From CAZHOV01 sp964534315 (GTDB taxonomy: Bacteria > Bacteroidota > Bacteroidia > Chitinophagales > Saprospiraceae), in NCBI GenBank assembly GCA_964534315.1, contig CAZHOV010000226.1:1-7166 (forward strand): a stretch of DNA of 7,166 nt, written 5' to 3'. The notes beneath the pieces are model-generated. The model worked only from the letters and a program-made list of their open reading frames with translations, had not been told where the DNA came from and ran no database searches. Positions 6,132 to 7,166 of the stretch are shown piece after piece (within the stretch, counting starts at the first letter, position 1; each line of letters starts with the position of its first letter). Both the position numbers and the translations under genes were made by a program.

Positions 6132-6986
6132 TTACAGTAGGTAAAATACCAGGAATACAAATACCCACACCAAGTCTACAAAGTGCCAGTACAACCCCAT
6201 TTTTTCTACCATTTCGTGGCCATTTTTTCGATCTACGTACAACCCGCTTGCTGTATTCACTGCAATAATGATCAAGAAAACAACGCCGGAGAATACGTGA
6301 AACCCATGAAATCCGGTAATAGTGAAGAAGAGTGCTCCGAAAGCTTTTGGTCCGAAAGCCTGTTCTTTGACAACCGTTTCGCCTTCGGCATTGGTTGTTT
6401 CATACTTTAACGGATCATAATCGCCATCATGATAATGAATCAAGTAAGAGTCTCCCGCTTCGAAAGTATCTCCTGCTTTGATATCGTGACCATCACCCTC
6501 CAGGTAAGTTCCGGCTTCTACGTGGGTACCGAAAGGGTTAACAGAAACATACATGTGTTCTGTTGCCATCAGGTTAGTCCACTCCCAAGCCTGGCAACCG
6601 AGGAAACCAGCTCCCCCAATTATAGTCAGCACCAGCCAAAAAACCACTCCGTCCTTATTTTCACGATGCCCTTCCTGTACAGCCCTTACCATTGTTACCG
6701 AGCTGATGATCAATAAGAAAGACATGATCGTTACAAAAATCAGCGGCGCGTGATGCACACCAAAGGGAGCAGTAGAAAATACAAAATCAGGAACCGGCCA
6801 CGTAGGGCTACTAAAACGTAAAGCTCCATAAGCAATCAATGCTCCGGCAAAGGTAAAGGCATCCGAAAGCAGGAAATACCACATCATGATTTTACCATAA
6901 CTAGCCTTAAACGGAGATTTACCTCCCGACCAATCATCTTGCGACTGCACCTGAGCATTTTCTTGAGTTACTGTATCTGTTGCCAT
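6132..6986 (-). CDS. Cytochrome c oxidase (heme-copper oxidase) subunit III
   Basis: This 284-residue protein is a subunit III of the short, five-helix type: helices at about 32-57, 80-100, 114-134, 215-245 and 264-283. Diagnostic motifs are LLSDAFTFAG (39-48), QAWEW (132-136) with the helix-3 glutamate, TGFHGFHVFSG (224-234) and YWHFVDLVWVFVF (266-278). Subunit III stabilises the catalytic subunit and assists proton uptake; it binds no metal itself. Between helices 3 and 4, residues about 140-212 form a long hydrophilic insert rich in Asp, Glu, Gly and His (H144, H155, H167, H184, H186), predicted to face the periplasm. The ATG at 6984-6986 gives a polar N-terminus before helix 1. From memory, Bacteroidota oxidase clusters often hold two subunit III genes in a row, so another may lie beyond the right edge. 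Confidence 0.95.
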   Translation of the reverse strand: MATDTVTQENAQVQSQDDWSGGKSPFKASYGKIMMWYFLLSDAFTFAGALIAYGALRFSSPTWPVPDFVFSTAPFGVHHAPLIFVTIMSFLLIISSVTMVRAVQEGHRENKDGVVFWLVLTIIGGAGFLGCQAWEWTNLMATEHMYVSVNPFGTHVEAGTYLEGDGHDIKAGDTFEAGDSYLIHYHDGDYDPLKYETTNAEGETVVKEQAFGPKAFGALFFTITGFHGFHVFSGVVFLIIIAVNTASGLYVDRKNGHEMVEKMGLYWHFVDLVWVFVFLVFYLL

Positions 6987-7021
6987 TCTTCTATTATTAA
7001 AAAATTGATTATTTCGTTTTT

Positions 7022-7029
7022 CAAAGGTA
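7022..7029 (-). promoter_or_regulatory. Candidate Bacteroidota -7 box for the subunit III gene
   Basis: On the minus strand TACCTTTG matches the Bacteroidota -7 consensus TAnnTTTG exactly and lies 35 bases before the subunit III ATG, which would give a leader of about 30 bases. I could not find a convincing TTTG at -33: the region there holds the GTGATCA direct repeat and AT-rich DNA. The gene may also be read from upstream oxidase genes. Confidence 0.4.
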
Positions 7030-7033
7030 AAAA

Positions 7034-7047
7034 GTGATCAGTGATCA
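7034..7047. repeat. Two GTGATCA direct repeats
   Basis: GTGATCA occurs twice head to tail (7034-7040, 7041-7047), again with 7-bp period, and each contains the palindrome TGATCA. It lies directly upstream of the -7 box candidate, where the -33 element or an operator would be. It may be a minimal member of the heptamer repeats seen elsewhere here, or a regulator site. Confidence 0.5.
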
Positions 7048-7111
7048 GTATTCTTAATTTTTCTAAATTTATTTCATTCCGGTTTACACCCCCACCTGAT
7101 TGCTAATTCAA

Positions 7112-7166
7112 ATTTTCCTACTTTCCTACTTTCCTACTTTCCTATTTTCCTACTTTCCTACTTTCC
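7112..7166. repeat. Second octanucleotide array (ATTTTCCT / ACTTTCCT), truncated by window edge
   Basis: Six full units and seven bases of a seventh are present: ATTTTCCT, ACTTTCCT three times, ATTTTCCT, ACTTTCCT, ACTTTCC. Register, orientation and unit variants are those of the array at 3643-3954. It continues beyond the window, so its length and the gene it may follow cannot be seen. Confidence 0.95.

Noticed and set aside
6183..6753. Plus-strand open frames opposite subunit III
   Set aside because: They lie antisense to a clear subunit III gene and have no recognisable protein features.

Overview
The window reads as a chromosomal segment of a Bacteroidota bacterium, probably of the class Saprospiria. 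The reasons are gene order and protein style: a caa3-type cytochrome oxidase module ending in subunit III, subunit IV, a SCO-like protein, a DUF420 membrane protein and a small CPMC signal-peptide protein. There are few Shine-Dalgarno sites, starts are A-rich, and one Bacteroidota-type -7 box (TAnnTTTG) lies before subunit III. The lineage call is inference from remembered family patterns; no search was run.

Layout. On the minus strand, read from right to left: cytochrome c oxidase subunit III (6986-6132), subunit IV (6080-5652), a hairpin terminator (5629-5592), a SCO/thioredoxin-fold protein without copper ligands (5519-4875), a 350-bp non-coding stretch, a DUF420 (CtaM/YozB-like) membrane protein (4524-3955), a 312-bp octanucleotide array, and a small CPMC protein (3486-3235). 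Convergent to that last gene is a plus-strand DUF423 membrane protein (2803-3195). A 26-bp inverted repeat with one mismatch spans the two converging stop codons. Divergent from DUF423, with only 33 bp between starts, is a large minus-strand lipoprotein (2769-118) with an N-terminal DUF3352-like region and seven propeller-type repeats. Its last codons run into a heptanucleotide array that fills positions 1-126.

Function. Subunits III and IV belong to the heme-copper oxidase, and the SCO-like, DUF420 and CPMC proteins are likely assembly or accessory factors for it. DUF423 and the lipoprotein have no evident tie to respiration.

The most unusual feature is the non-coding DNA. Two families of very short tandem repeats occur, a heptamer built on CATTnnn and an octamer built on nnTYTCCY. 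Three of the arrays begin at, or within two bases of, a stop codon. The octamer array has 39 units with no indel and contains a 111-bp exact internal duplication. The DUF420 protein carries a textbook EF-hand loop, and subunit III has a roughly 70-residue acidic, histidine-bearing insert.
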